From assembly GCF_002201535.1 (NCBI RefSeq), contig NZ_NIWW01000003.1:124001-188000 (forward strand): 64,000 nucleotides of DNA, given 5' to 3'. A program made the position numbers and the translations under genes. Each line of letters begins with the position of its first letter. The stretch's first letter is position 1. Below the pieces are notes generated by a model. It searched no databases. It was not told the origin of the DNA and was given only the letters and a program-made list of their open reading frames with translations. This document shows positions 17,947-27,165 of this stretch, one piece after another. The stretch is from Lacimicrobium sp. SS2-24 (GTDB lineage: Bacteria; Pseudomonadota; Gammaproteobacteria; Enterobacterales; Alteromonadaceae).

Positions 17947-19145
17947 ATAAAACGCTACTGGCAGCCATTTTGTGCCTGTTTACATTCATCGGACATGGGG
18001 CTGAGATCTCGGGGGTCATCCAGCTAAGTGCACTCAAAGCGGACCCCCAGCATAACTGGCAGCAACAGGGTACCGGAATCTTACGACAGAACCAGTCAGG
18101 CCTGAACCTGCAACAAGCCTTGCTCGACGTCAGTCAGTCCCTGATTGGCGGACTGGAAATCGAAGCCGTTTTCAACCTGCATGAAGATGGTGAGAAACAT
18201 CTTGGGCTGACCCAGGCCAGTCTGCGCTATAAACCGCTGAGTCCCAGTCCCTATAAATTTCGCGCCAGAGCTGGGTTCTTTTATCCTGAAATGTCGTTTG
18301 AAAACCCCGGCACAGGCTGGTTGTCTCCTTACACCTATACCCAAAGTGCCATCAATAGCTGGCTGGGTGAAGAATTGAGGCTCGCCGGACTTGAACTGGG
18401 GATATACAGCCCCGGCAGACAGCGTCGCAGCCCATGGTCCTGGGAGCTTTACGCCGGTGCTTTCAGAGGCAATGACCCCTTGGGTACACTGCTCAGTTGG
18501 CGGGGCTGGGCGATGCATGATCGTCAGTCTTTGCATCACGACCGCGTACTCTTTGCGGCGTTGCCTGCAGTGACCGACAGAATCATCCATCCGGCCTGGG
18601 TTGAACCCTTTCATGAAATCGATGGCCGTACCGGTTTTTATATCGGTGGGCATCTGGAGTACTACAATAAAAGCCGGTTCAGATATTATTACTACGACAA
18701 CAATGCGGATCCACTGGCATTTAACAGCCAGAGACTCTATGCCTGGCACACTAAGTTTCACTCTGTTGCCTTTTCTCAGCAAATTGGTGAACATATCCGC
18801 CTATTGGGGCAATGGATGACTGGCAGCACAGAGATGGGCGTACGCTGGGTCTATGCTGATCTTAATGCCTGGTACCTGATGCTCAGCCATCGCATTGAGC
18901 GACATCGTTTCAGCCTTCGTTATGACCACTTCAGCATATCTGAAGATGACATCTGGCCCTGGGATTATAATGACAGTCATGGAGAGGGCCTGACGCTGAA
19001 CTGGCGTTATCAGTTTGATCAACACTGGCAGGTTGGTATCGAGCAGCACATCAATAACAGTTCGGCAACGAATCGCATGACGGTGGGAGAACCCATTAAC
19101 AGTGATCAGCAGCAAACATTGGCGGTACTGGAATTCAGATGGTAG
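17943..19145 (+). CDS. Predicted outer-membrane beta-barrel protein
   Basis: A 400-residue protein with a signal peptide (cleavage near GHGA, residue 20). Alternating amphipathic strands rich in Tyr, Trp and Phe fill the rest, and it ends LAVLEFRW, the terminal aromatic signal for BAM-dependent outer-membrane insertion. I do not recognise a specific family. It overlaps the GGDEF-EAL gene by 4 bp and the next gene by 7 bp, so the three are translated together. It may be a porin or ligand channel working with the upstream signalling protein; this is inference from position. Confidence 0.65.
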   Translation: MNKTLLAAILCLFTFIGHGAEISGVIQLSALKADPQHNWQQQGTGILRQNQSGLNLQQALLDVSQSLIGGLEIEAVFNLHEDGEKHLGLTQASLRYKPLSPSPYKFRARAGFFYPEMSFENPGTGWLSPYTYTQSAINSWLGEELRLAGLELGIYSPGRQRRSPWSWELYAGAFRGNDPLGTLLSWRGWAMHDRQSLHHDRVLFAALPAVTDRIIHPAWVEPFHEIDGRTGFYIGGHLEYYNKSRFRYYYYDNNADPLAFNSQRLYAWHTKFHSVAFSQQIGEHIRLLGQWMTGSTEMGVRWVYADLNAWYLMLSHRIERHRFSLRYDHFSISEDDIWPWDYNDSHGEGLTLNWRYQFDQHWQVGIEQHINNSSATNRMTVGEPINSDQQQTLAVLEFRW

Positions 19146-20131
19146 TTCAGCAAATGCACTTAAGGAGTAAAACTGCTACGTTACCCTTTTTTGTCCTCAT
19201 CGTGACAATGCTCCTTCATTCCACAACAGTTCGCAGTGAACAAAGTAAGAGCATCTACACAATCTGCCAGATGTCTCCGTCCCAATGTCTTGAACAGTTA
19301 CCCGCTGTACTCAGCAGCACGGAGCCAAACAGCCATCTGTTTTTCAGGTATGAGCTTTACAGACTGGATGCCCTGCTTAACTTGGGACGGTTCGAGCAAC
19401 TACAACAAGCTTTGTCCCCCTGGTTGGACAACACCACGGTTCCCATGCGTTTTCGCCTTGCAGTACTGACTTACCAAGCCAAAGTTTTTCATGTTGCGAA
19501 AAAGCCTCAGCTCGCCTCACGCTGGCTAAACAAGGCACTCACACTCATGCAGCAGTTTAGCGAACATAGCAGCAGTCCTATGGCCATGATTGAGATTGCC
19601 AATCTGCAACTATATCTGAATGATATTGAGGCAGCCTATCAGACCTTACGCACCATAGAGCAAAAGCATCTTCGTCATGCTTCACCACGTTTTAAGCAGG
19701 AGTTATATGCCAATCTGGCCCAGGCATTGAGAAAACAAGGGGACCTTACACAACACCTTGATTATCGACAACGCTCATTGCGCGCCGCCGAGGCAGTAAG
19801 CAACTTACAGCAAATTGGTGTGAGCTGGCATAACGTGGCGCGTGCCCACCAAATATTAGAACAGTTCAACCACGCAGAGAGCGCCTTTATCAAAGCCGCT
19901 GACTTCGCGAAACGTGCCGGCGATGAGGCCACTCTGATGCAGTGCCTGCTGTACCGGGCGGAAATCGCACATCATAACCAACAACTTAAAAAGGCAGAGC
20001 AGCTGCTGTCGTTAATTGATGAGCGCCCATTGACACCCAGTCGCAGAGCCGTACTCAGGCAACTCAGCCAGGCATTAGGTCTCACACGGGAGTCTGGTGC
20101 TTTCGATGCACGCGATCCTGATACAATTTAA
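19139..20131 (+). CDS. Exported TPR-repeat protein
   Basis: A 330-residue helical protein. A hydrophobic N-terminal segment (residues 14-30) looks like a signal peptide or anchor. Several TPR-like helix pairs follow (LLNLGRFEQLQQAL, ANLAQALRKQGDL, HNVARAHQILEQFNHAESAFIKAADF). Probably a periplasmic scaffold for protein-protein contacts. Last gene of the cupredoxin/GGDEF-EAL/barrel group. Its 3' end overlaps the convergent YgjV-like gene by 50 bp. An in-frame Met at 19154 is an alternative start. Confidence 0.65.
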   Translation: MVVQQMHLRSKTATLPFFVLIVTMLLHSTTVRSEQSKSIYTICQMSPSQCLEQLPAVLSSTEPNSHLFFRYELYRLDALLNLGRFEQLQQALSPWLDNTTVPMRFRLAVLTYQAKVFHVAKKPQLASRWLNKALTLMQQFSEHSSSPMAMIEIANLQLYLNDIEAAYQTLRTIEQKHLRHASPRFKQELYANLAQALRKQGDLTQHLDYRQRSLRAAEAVSNLQQIGVSWHNVARAHQILEQFNHAESAFIKAADFAKRAGDEATLMQCLLYRAEIAHHNQQLKKAEQLLSLIDERPLTPSRRAVLRQLSQALGLTRESGAFDARDPDTI

Positions 20132-20603
20132 TCGCGATACTGAGCAGGTTGCTGATATTAAATAAACTGCCAAATACACTGCCCACAATCACAGCGTAAG
20201 CCAGCCCCAGCCCCTCAGCCAGAATAAACCATTTTCGAATACTGTGGGTACGCTGCAACAATATTGAACCCAGGGTGAAAATAATAGCGGATATATAAGC
20301 CAGGATTATCTCTGCACCATGGTTCAACCACCACCATTCATACGCAAAGAACAGCATGTGTAATACAACGAAGAAGATGACTAACAGCATCGAACGATGA
20401 CGCAGCGCGATAAGATTGCGTAACGCCGCAAGACCACAACCAATACCTGCTGCCATGGCACCCAGCAAAAAGAAGTGAGTACTTAAACTCAATAGCCCTA
20501 AAGCGGAGATGAGCCTATAGCGATTAACCTGATTCTGACGATAACCCACAAAATGGATAAGCAGCGCGAGTGCACCAAAGCTCTCAGCCAGGTTAAATTC
20601 CAA
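20082..20603 (-). CDS. YgjV-family inner-membrane protein
   Basis: A 173-residue protein with about five hydrophobic segments. It starts ESFGALALLIHFVGYRQ and has LRNLIALRHRS in the middle, as in the Imp/YgjV family. Function unknown in all species I know of. It is minus strand and overlaps the end of the convergent TPR gene by 50 bp. The CheW-like gene lies just upstream. Confidence 0.7.
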   Translation of the reverse strand: MEFNLAESFGALALLIHFVGYRQNQVNRYRLISALGLLSLSTHFFLLGAMAAGIGCGLAALRNLIALRHRSMLLVIFFVVLHMLFFAYEWWWLNHGAEIILAYISAIIFTLGSILLQRTHSIRKWFILAEGLGLAYAVIVGSVFGSLFNISNLLSIAIKLYQDRVHRKHQTPV

Positions 20604-20612
20604 TCTCCCTCC

Positions 20613-20990
20613 TTAGCAAAAGGCTTTGACGATCTGATTAACGGCAGCATGCTCTCCACCCAATTGCAGATTATCTCGGACCAAGTCAGCGGGGTAGCCG
20701 AACAAGCCGAACTTATTGCCCTTACTATGGCTGATGATCACCACATACTCAGGGGGAGTATTGAGATCCGCCATAAAAGGGTCGAGTACCGGGATCTCAT
20801 AGGGTTCAATGCATATGAGCCCCATCCTGCGGCCATGGCGCGATAGGAAACGGCTGAATACCGGAGCTTGTAGAACCGCATAAACGGCAAATCTGGGTAT
20901 CTGGACACAGCGGCCGCGCCACTCAAACTCAAGCAACTGTAATCGGTCCACCAGTGCAGCAATGTTTTCAGGCAAACGGGTTGTTGGCAT
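20613..20990 (-). CDS. CheW-like domain protein
   Basis: A 125-residue protein that appears to be a single CheW-like fold. RFAVYAVLQAP and GLICIEPYEIPVLDPFM resemble the region where CheW reads IPVIDL, and EYVVIISHSKGNKFGLFGYPADLVRD resembles the VVV..GrkvGLlVD stretch. CheW-like proteins couple receptors to CheA-type kinases, but no che gene is nearby. The ATG at 20990 has a good GGGGGA site; an upstream GTG (20996) is an alternative. It is 9 bp upstream of the YgjV-like gene. Moderate confidence in the family. Confidence 0.55.
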   Translation of the reverse strand: MPTTRLPENIAALVDRLQLLEFEWRGRCVQIPRFAVYAVLQAPVFSRFLSRHGRRMGLICIEPYEIPVLDPFMADLNTPPEYVVIISHSKGNKFGLFGYPADLVRDNLQLGGEHAAVNQIVKAFC

Positions 20991-21106
20991 GATCACGTCC
21001 CCCGGTTCAGTAAAAGCAGTGAAACTACCAGCTTATTTCATGGGCCTGTTATGACTATAGCAGCTAAACCGTACTGATATAAACGGCTTCTATTTCTGCA
21101 TAGGGC

Positions 21107-21838
21107 TCAGAAATTCACATAGAAGCCCCGGCACAACTTCTGAAAGGCCTGGGTGTAGTGGCCCGCTTGCTGCTGAATCACCAAAGACTCTTGCCTGAAC
21201 TGTGACGGCCTGGACAATGACCACTCCAACATCACTCTGCTCACTGATTTGTCAGGTTGCGAGCGCACATCCATGCGCCGTGTCAGATGCAATCCGGCAT
21301 TGCCAGCCTCCCATAGCACCTGCTCCACCACCTGTTGCGGCAACACGCAGCAAAAACGTCCCTCCTTGCCAAGCAGGCCAGATACCACCTGTATCAGGGC
21401 AGCATGACTCAATGTTGCGGTCAGACGGGCTGACTGCCTGCTCTGCGCTATTTCATGATGATGGGGATAGTAAGGCGGATTACTGATAATAAGGTCATAT
21501 TGTCCGCTGTTGGCATGGTCCTGCAACGCCAGGCAGTCAAAATGCAGCTTGTCCGCCCAGGGACTGTTCTTTGCATTATCTTTAGCTTGAGCAATCGCCT
21601 GCGCATCCACATCAATACCAAAAATCCGACTGTCGCAACCTGATTGCTGCGCCATCATCAATGCCAGCAGTCCGCTGCCCGTGCCCACATCCAGAATTCG
21701 CACCGCTGCACCGGGCTCAGCCCAGCTTCCGAGCATGATGCTATCGGTACCCACTTTCATTGCGCAGCGATCGTGTGCGACAAAGAACTGCTTAAACTGG
21801 AAGCCCTCTGTTCGCTGTCTCTTAGCAGAATTACTCAA
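21107..21838 (-). CDS. trmN: tRNA1(Val) (adenine(37)-N6)-methyltransferase
   Basis: A 243-residue class I methyltransferase with the SAM-binding DVGTGSGLLALMMAQQ near residue 51 and the N6-adenine signature NPPYYP near residue 120. This layout, with an N-terminal FKQFFVAHDRCAMKVGTDSIMLG, is that of TrmN6 (YfiC), which methylates A37 of tRNA-Val. It overlaps the preceding NAD(P)-binding protein gene by 8 bp. Confidence 0.88.
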   Translation of the reverse strand: MSNSAKRQRTEGFQFKQFFVAHDRCAMKVGTDSIMLGSWAEPGAAVRILDVGTGSGLLALMMAQQSGCDSRIFGIDVDAQAIAQAKDNAKNSPWADKLHFDCLALQDHANSGQYDLIISNPPYYPHHHEIAQSRQSARLTATLSHAALIQVVSGLLGKEGRFCCVLPQQVVEQVLWEAGNAGLHLTRRMDVRSQPDKSVSRVMLEWSLSRPSQFRQESLVIQQQAGHYTQAFQKLCRGFYVNF

Positions 21839-22472
21839 ACGCCTGCAGCTCCATCATTCGTTTTGCCACCTCAGACGCAGAAACCGGACGATATTTGCGC
21901 CAGGGCCCCATCAATACGGGAGAAATCCACTTCATTATTACCGTGCTTATGCGCTCCACGGGTCGCGACATTTTGCGCTCACCAATTAATAAAGAGGGAC
22001 GCACGGCAGAGGCGCCTTTAAGCCCGGGGAGACGGAATATGGCATTTTCCAGTTCCCCTTTAGTACGCAAATAGAAATTCAGACTGTTGGCATTGGCGCC
22101 GACCGAGGATATCCACACTAGGCTCCGTACCTGCTGACTTCGCGCCAGTTGTGCGGCGATATGGATATACTCAAAATCCACCTTACGAAAAGCCGCCCGG
22201 CTGCCCGCTGCCTTGAGCGTGGTGCCCAGACAAATGTAGAGGTGATCTACCCGAAAATAGCCCTCGTAGGCTTGCAGGTTTGCAAAGTCAATCACAACAG
22301 GGCGGTGCTTCGCATTTCTGCTCGGCATCGGTCTTCGCACCAGACAGGTGACCTGGTTGTAGCGCGGATCCTGAATGAGCCTGTCAGTTAATGCTTGACC
22401 GACCAGGCCGCTGGCTCCGAGAACGAGTGCACTATAGCCGGATGGCGTTAGAGTGACGGGGTCAGGTTTCAT
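21831..22472 (-). CDS. NAD(P)-binding oxidoreductase (atypical SDR / YwnB-like)
   Basis: A 213-residue Rossmann protein. The nucleotide-binding motif is LVLGASGLVGQAL, followed by CLVRRP and CLGTTLKAAGSRAAFRKVDFEY, as in YwnB/HTATIP2-like atypical short-chain dehydrogenases. The active site YxxxK appears as YLRTKGELE. Substrate unknown. The ATG at 22472 is chosen; the frame extends to 22535, but that stretch lies inside the upstream EAL gene. It overlaps that gene's stop by 11 bp. Confidence 0.75.
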   Translation of the reverse strand: MKPDPVTLTPSGYSALVLGASGLVGQALTDRLIQDPRYNQVTCLVRRPMPSRNAKHRPVVIDFANLQAYEGYFRVDHLYICLGTTLKAAGSRAAFRKVDFEYIHIAAQLARSQQVRSLVWISSVGANANSLNFYLRTKGELENAIFRLPGLKGASAVRPSLLIGERKMSRPVERISTVIMKWISPVLMGPWRKYRPVSASEVAKRMMELQAFE

Positions 22473-23994
22473 GATGAGACAGGTTAACAGCCGAAGTCGA
22501 CCACTGGCTACGCACAAACTCTTTAAGATGATCAATGTTCATCGGCCTGGCTGTCAGATACCCCTGCACTTCATGACATCCGCAGAAGCGTATTTGCTCA
22601 AGTTGCGCCTGAGTTTCAACACCTTCGGCGACCACACTGATATCCAGACTGTGGGCCATGGTCGTCACCGCCTCAACGATGGCCCGAACTCTAGGCTGGT
22701 CCAGCAGATCATGAATAAAGTCTTTATCTATTTTGATTTCATCGATGGGCAGGTTCTTCAACATCGCCAAAGAGGAATAGCCGGTGCCAAAATCATCGAT
22801 AGAAAATTTCAGCCCCTGTTCGCGCAAACGGGTCAGCAACCTCACACTGGCCGCCAAGTCAGACAATGCAGCAGTCTCGGTGATCTCCAGCTGCAGATAA
22901 GGATAAAGTTGCGGCGATTGATTGAGCATCCGCATTAATGCCGCCATCAGTTTTTCACTGTTAAACTCCTGCGCCGAAATGTTCACCGATACCCGGTGAA
23001 TACTCGTGCCCAACAGACCTGCCCCGGATAACTCTTTGTTAGCCTGGCGCACCACAAAAGCCGTAATACCAGAAATCAGATTGTTACGCTCAGCCAGTGG
23101 AATGAAGACATCCGGACCGACGAACCCCCGTTGTGGACAGTTCCAGCGAACCAGCACCTCGCAACCGGTTAGCCCGCCGTCATCAACAGAAAACTGCGGT
23201 TGATAGACCAGAGACAATTTATCATTGTCGATGGTGTGGCGCAGATCTTTGAGCAATGCTTGTCGTTCACGTTCTGTTTCTGACAACGCCTGATTAAACT
23301 GACGAATCATCCCCTGACCGCTGCGCTTTGCTTCTTTGAGGGCACTTTGAGCAGCAAACAGTAACTCTTGTCCATTGCGGGCGTCGCGGGGAAATTTGGC
23401 CAGCCCCACGCTGCAGCTCAATGTTAAATCAAACTCCCTGACGACAGCGGAAAATAATTGATTCAGCTCTACCGCATGGCTTTCAATGTCGTCTTGGGGC
23501 TCCGTCAGCACTTTGGCCAGTGCAAATTGATCCGTTCCCAGGCGGGCAATCAAATCGTCGGCATGATAGTGGTGCTTCAGGGCCACCGCCAGCTGACGCA
23601 ACAGCGTGTCTCCACCGGCATAGCCGAGTAGGCGATTGGCCTCTTTAAAACCATCGATATCCAGACACACCAGCATCAGATGTTGCTGATTTTTCTGACA
23701 GGCATCCAGTGAATCTTCGAGGTAGCGGGTAAACAAATAGGGGCGCAACAGGCCCGTCAGAGAATCCCGCTGATTCAACTGCTCAATGTAAGTCAGCGCC
23801 TTCACCAGCAGAAAAAACAACAGCAATCCGGTCAGACCCACATATAACCAGCCCTTAATGGTTTGCAATGTCGCGGCCAGTTGTGGGTCCGAAACCATGT
23901 GTTCCAATGCCATATCAGAAAACAGGATCCAGCCTGCCCCAATCAGCACATAGGCCAGCGCAATCAGTACCGCCGGTCGTATTGCTCTTTTCAT
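22462..23994 (-). CDS. GGDEF-EAL protein, probable c-di-GMP phosphodiesterase
   Basis: A 510-residue protein with two N-terminal membrane segments (about 8-26 and 48-66), a GGDEF-fold domain (about 75-235) and an EAL domain (about 245-495). The GGDEF motif has decayed to GTDQF, so cyclase activity is unlikely. The EAL domain keeps CEVLVRW, NIS, ITETA, IDDFGTGYSS and VAEGVE, so it should hydrolyse c-di-GMP, with the GGDEF fold perhaps a GTP sensor. First of a likely operon with the NAD(P)-binding protein and trmN. Confidence 0.88.
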   Translation of the reverse strand: MKRAIRPAVLIALAYVLIGAGWILFSDMALEHMVSDPQLAATLQTIKGWLYVGLTGLLLFFLLVKALTYIEQLNQRDSLTGLLRPYLFTRYLEDSLDACQKNQQHLMLVCLDIDGFKEANRLLGYAGGDTLLRQLAVALKHHYHADDLIARLGTDQFALAKVLTEPQDDIESHAVELNQLFSAVVREFDLTLSCSVGLAKFPRDARNGQELLFAAQSALKEAKRSGQGMIRQFNQALSETERERQALLKDLRHTIDNDKLSLVYQPQFSVDDGGLTGCEVLVRWNCPQRGFVGPDVFIPLAERNNLISGITAFVVRQANKELSGAGLLGTSIHRVSVNISAQEFNSEKLMAALMRMLNQSPQLYPYLQLEITETAALSDLAASVRLLTRLREQGLKFSIDDFGTGYSSLAMLKNLPIDEIKIDKDFIHDLLDQPRVRAIVEAVTTMAHSLDISVVAEGVETQAQLEQIRFCGCHEVQGYLTARPMNIDHLKEFVRSQWSTSAVNLSHHET

Positions 23995-24158
23995 GATTTT
24001 CCCTTGCTCAGAACAGCACGTATCTAGCTATCCAACGAGGCCCTACGCTAATGCTTTTTGACACAAAGATCCATACACAAGAGACTTGCGCGCAGTCTGC
24101 CCGTAAACAAAATACGAAAGACTTAGTGGGGCTACACTGAAATGTGCTGTGCCTGTCT

Positions 24159-27050
24159 CTACCCGGCAACAGCAGAGCAGGGAGCTTCAGCTGTCAGTAC
24201 CGTTGTCAGGGGCACCGGTTTGCCTAAAGCAAAGCCCTGACCATAGTCGATACCCAAAGCAGTGAGTGCTCTGCAACTCTCCTTGTCGGAGACAAACTCG
24301 GCAATGGTCTGTTTTCCCATACTACTGGCAATCTCATGAATGGCTTTGACTGTGGCGTAATCACTGCGATCCCGACACATATTCCTGACAAAAGAGCCAT
24401 CAATCTTGACGTAATCCACGGCCATGTTTTTCAGGTAAGTAAATGAGCTCATCCCTGCACCGAAATCATCCAGTGCAAACCGGCACCCCATATCGCGCAA
24501 GGTATCGATAAAACGGCTGGCGGAACCGAGGTTAGTGACGGCGGCCGTTTCCGTGATTTCAAAACAGATTTTCTCTGGCGGAATATCTGTATAGCGAAGC
24601 TGGTTTACAATGTTATCCAGAAACTCGTCATTGCCCAATGTCATGCCTGAAAGATTAATGGCGCACTTTCCAAGTACATCGAGATGTGCAGGGTGCGCAG
24701 CCAGCAAAGCAATGGTGTGTGCAAATACCCACTCATCGATCTTATTCATTAACCCATAGCGTTCGGCAATCGGAATAAAAATACCGGGATTGAGCATTTC
24801 GCCCTGTTCGTCCTGCATGCGCAGCAATATTTCGTAATGGCATCCCTCAGGCGCCTGATTAAACGGTACGATAGGCTGGCAATAGAGGACAAAACGGTCA
24901 TGTTGCAATGCCTCTTGAATCGCATGTACCCATTCCAGCTCATTTTGCTGATAGTTTAGTTGCTGATCACTGGCATCAAATACGTGATATCGATTACGCC
25001 CCATATTTTTAGCACTGTAGCAGGCATGATCGGCGGCCTTTATCAACTCAACACTGTTTGCCATCTCGGCACTGATTTCCACCACACCAATGCTGGCGCC
25101 GATATGAAATAGCTTTTCGTCCCAGCTGAAGCGGAAGCTGCGAATCGCCTGTAACATCTCAACCAACCTCGGCTTCACGTCTGCCACCGATAACCGGCTG
25201 AACACCAGACAAAACTCATCTCCCCCGACCCGGGCCAGCACGTCATGATCGTCAATATGACCGCTGAGTAAATTTGCTACCTGACGCAACAATTCATCGC
25301 CCGCCTGGTGACCACAGGAATCATTGACAAGCTTGAACTGATCCATGTCGATATAACACAGGGTCGCCTGTGTTCGGCCCTGTTTGACCTTGCGCAGAAT
25401 ATTGTTGAGCTGACGATCAAAGGCATAACGATTGTATAGACCGGTGAGTTGGTCGTGATTGGCCTGATACTGTACCTGCTGTTGCAACGCCAGGTCGGCA
25501 GTGACGTCGCGCCCTATCCCTTCTATGGCAATCAGTTGCCCTTGTTGATCGAACACCGGTGAGTCCCGATATTCAATCTGCCTCACTTCACCATTGGCCG
25601 TATAATAATCAACCACATACGGGGCTGGACGCTGGCCATTTGCAAGCTGATGACGAATCTGCTTCTCATTATCCGGGGGCTGCTTTACACATTGACGGTA
25701 GTGCCGTCGAAAATATTCGGCACTGTAACCGAGAATATCTTCAACACTGTGACTGACGAAACTGACATTGCCATCGGGATCATGGGAATAAATAAAATGA
25801 CCGTTCAGCCCCTCCACCAGTCGGCGGAATTTTTCTTCACTGTCTTTCAGTGCCTGTTCACTCCGTCTGCGGGCGGTAATATCCCTGACCGTTACAGCGA
25901 TGCCATCACCGGCTTTAACAATCTGGATTTTCAGCCATTGGGCTCTTACCAAGTCACTATGCGAAGCCAGGTACTGTTCATAGGCACGCCCGCTGACACA
26001 CACTCGTTTGCATACTTTCAGCAAGGGATGAGCCTGCAATTCAAGTAATAACTTGCTCAGCAGTCTTCCCTTGAGTACCTGCCCGTCAGTAACAAAGATA
26101 CTGTGCGCCATATGATTGGCCTCAGCCAGTTTAAAATCACTGATATGGCCATTGCGGTGTACCGCATTAAAGATCAGAATGGCGTCCAGAGAAGCCTCGC
26201 TGGCGGCTTTGTATCGCTGTTGTGACTGATTTAACTTCAATGCGCTACGTAACTGGCGCTGAATAAAAATACTGATGATAAGTGACATAAACAATCCGAT
26301 ACCCAGCACCACGTAACCAATGTGCAACGTTCCCCGGTTACTTTGCAGTCTGAGCAGCCATTCACGTCCGGCAAAAGAAAGTGGCTGAGAAATCAATGTT
26401 TCACTGGATTTCAGCTCACCATTTACCATCAGTAACTGCTCACCATCGAACAGTTGAAAATTAAAATCCGACCCCACCAGTTCACCGATCATGACCGCTA
26501 AGGTCGCTTCAATATCAAAGCTGGCCATAATATAACCATGCTCCAGGTCATAGGGATTAATAGGACGAAGGATAAGAGCGTAATAGCTATCGTCACTGGC
26601 GTGATACAGATAACTGGAGAAGACACGGGGTGAAGGGGCCTCCTGGCGAACTTTCGTCAGTGCCGGTAATGCCCGTTGTGTTGGTGCATCGGCCCCCTGA
26701 TATTTGCTGCTCCAGGCGATATTCAGATTGTCGTCGAGCCAGAGGATGTCATCGAAACCGGGCAAGACGTGACGGGTTGTCTGGGCGCGGGCATGAAACC
26801 AGTCGGTTACATTAGGATAGTTTTCAGGCCAGGTAATCATCAAATCTTCCAGTGCCCGTAACCTGTCCGCGGAAAACACTTCGATACTGTTACTGACCTG
26901 CTGAGCTACCACCCTTGCCTTGGAGGCCATACGCTGGCGTTCCTGCGTCTCAAGATAAAGGCTTACTAAAACAAACAGTGATACCAGGAAAATAAACAGA
27001 ATGAGCGGCAGAGCTTTCACTCTTCCCAGGGCGCTGAACAACATAATCAC
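24159..27050 (-). CDS. CHASE-like/PAS-PAS-GGDEF-EAL c-di-GMP signalling protein
   Basis: A 963-residue protein. A membrane segment (14-33), a periplasmic sensor region (about 55-240, CHASE-like), a second membrane segment (244-263), two PAS domains (about 280-395 and 405-515), GGDEF (intact VGGDEF near 608) and EAL follow in order. The EAL domain has YEILLRM, ITETA and LDDFGAGMSS, but the usual VAEGVE region reads IAEFVSD. The two-metal site may still work. The frame opens with GTG; an ATG two codons in (27044) is equally likely. It sits between the AKR gene and the other EAL gene, with gaps of 115 and 164 bp, so it may have its own promoter. Confidence 0.88.
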   Translation of the reverse strand: MIMLFSALGRVKALPLILFIFLVSLFVLVSLYLETQERQRMASKARVVAQQVSNSIEVFSADRLRALEDLMITWPENYPNVTDWFHARAQTTRHVLPGFDDILWLDDNLNIAWSSKYQGADAPTQRALPALTKVRQEAPSPRVFSSYLYHASDDSYYALILRPINPYDLEHGYIMASFDIEATLAVMIGELVGSDFNFQLFDGEQLLMVNGELKSSETLISQPLSFAGREWLLRLQSNRGTLHIGYVVLGIGLFMSLIISIFIQRQLRSALKLNQSQQRYKAASEASLDAILIFNAVHRNGHISDFKLAEANHMAHSIFVTDGQVLKGRLLSKLLLELQAHPLLKVCKRVCVSGRAYEQYLASHSDLVRAQWLKIQIVKAGDGIAVTVRDITARRRSEQALKDSEEKFRRLVEGLNGHFIYSHDPDGNVSFVSHSVEDILGYSAEYFRRHYRQCVKQPPDNEKQIRHQLANGQRPAPYVVDYYTANGEVRQIEYRDSPVFDQQGQLIAIEGIGRDVTADLALQQQVQYQANHDQLTGLYNRYAFDRQLNNILRKVKQGRTQATLCYIDMDQFKLVNDSCGHQAGDELLRQVANLLSGHIDDHDVLARVGGDEFCLVFSRLSVADVKPRLVEMLQAIRSFRFSWDEKLFHIGASIGVVEISAEMANSVELIKAADHACYSAKNMGRNRYHVFDASDQQLNYQQNELEWVHAIQEALQHDRFVLYCQPIVPFNQAPEGCHYEILLRMQDEQGEMLNPGIFIPIAERYGLMNKIDEWVFAHTIALLAAHPAHLDVLGKCAINLSGMTLGNDEFLDNIVNQLRYTDIPPEKICFEITETAAVTNLGSASRFIDTLRDMGCRFALDDFGAGMSSFTYLKNMAVDYVKIDGSFVRNMCRDRSDYATVKAIHEIASSMGKQTIAEFVSDKESCRALTALGIDYGQGFALGKPVPLTTVLTAEAPCSAVAG

Positions 27051-27165
27051 AGCCGATTATCGCTTTTGGGTGACTAATTTACCCCGGATAGATGACAGGA
27101 ATATGAAATTCCATTATCCGCTGTCGCCCGTTAAGCCCTCCTCGAAAACCCTTCTGTGGTCGGGT

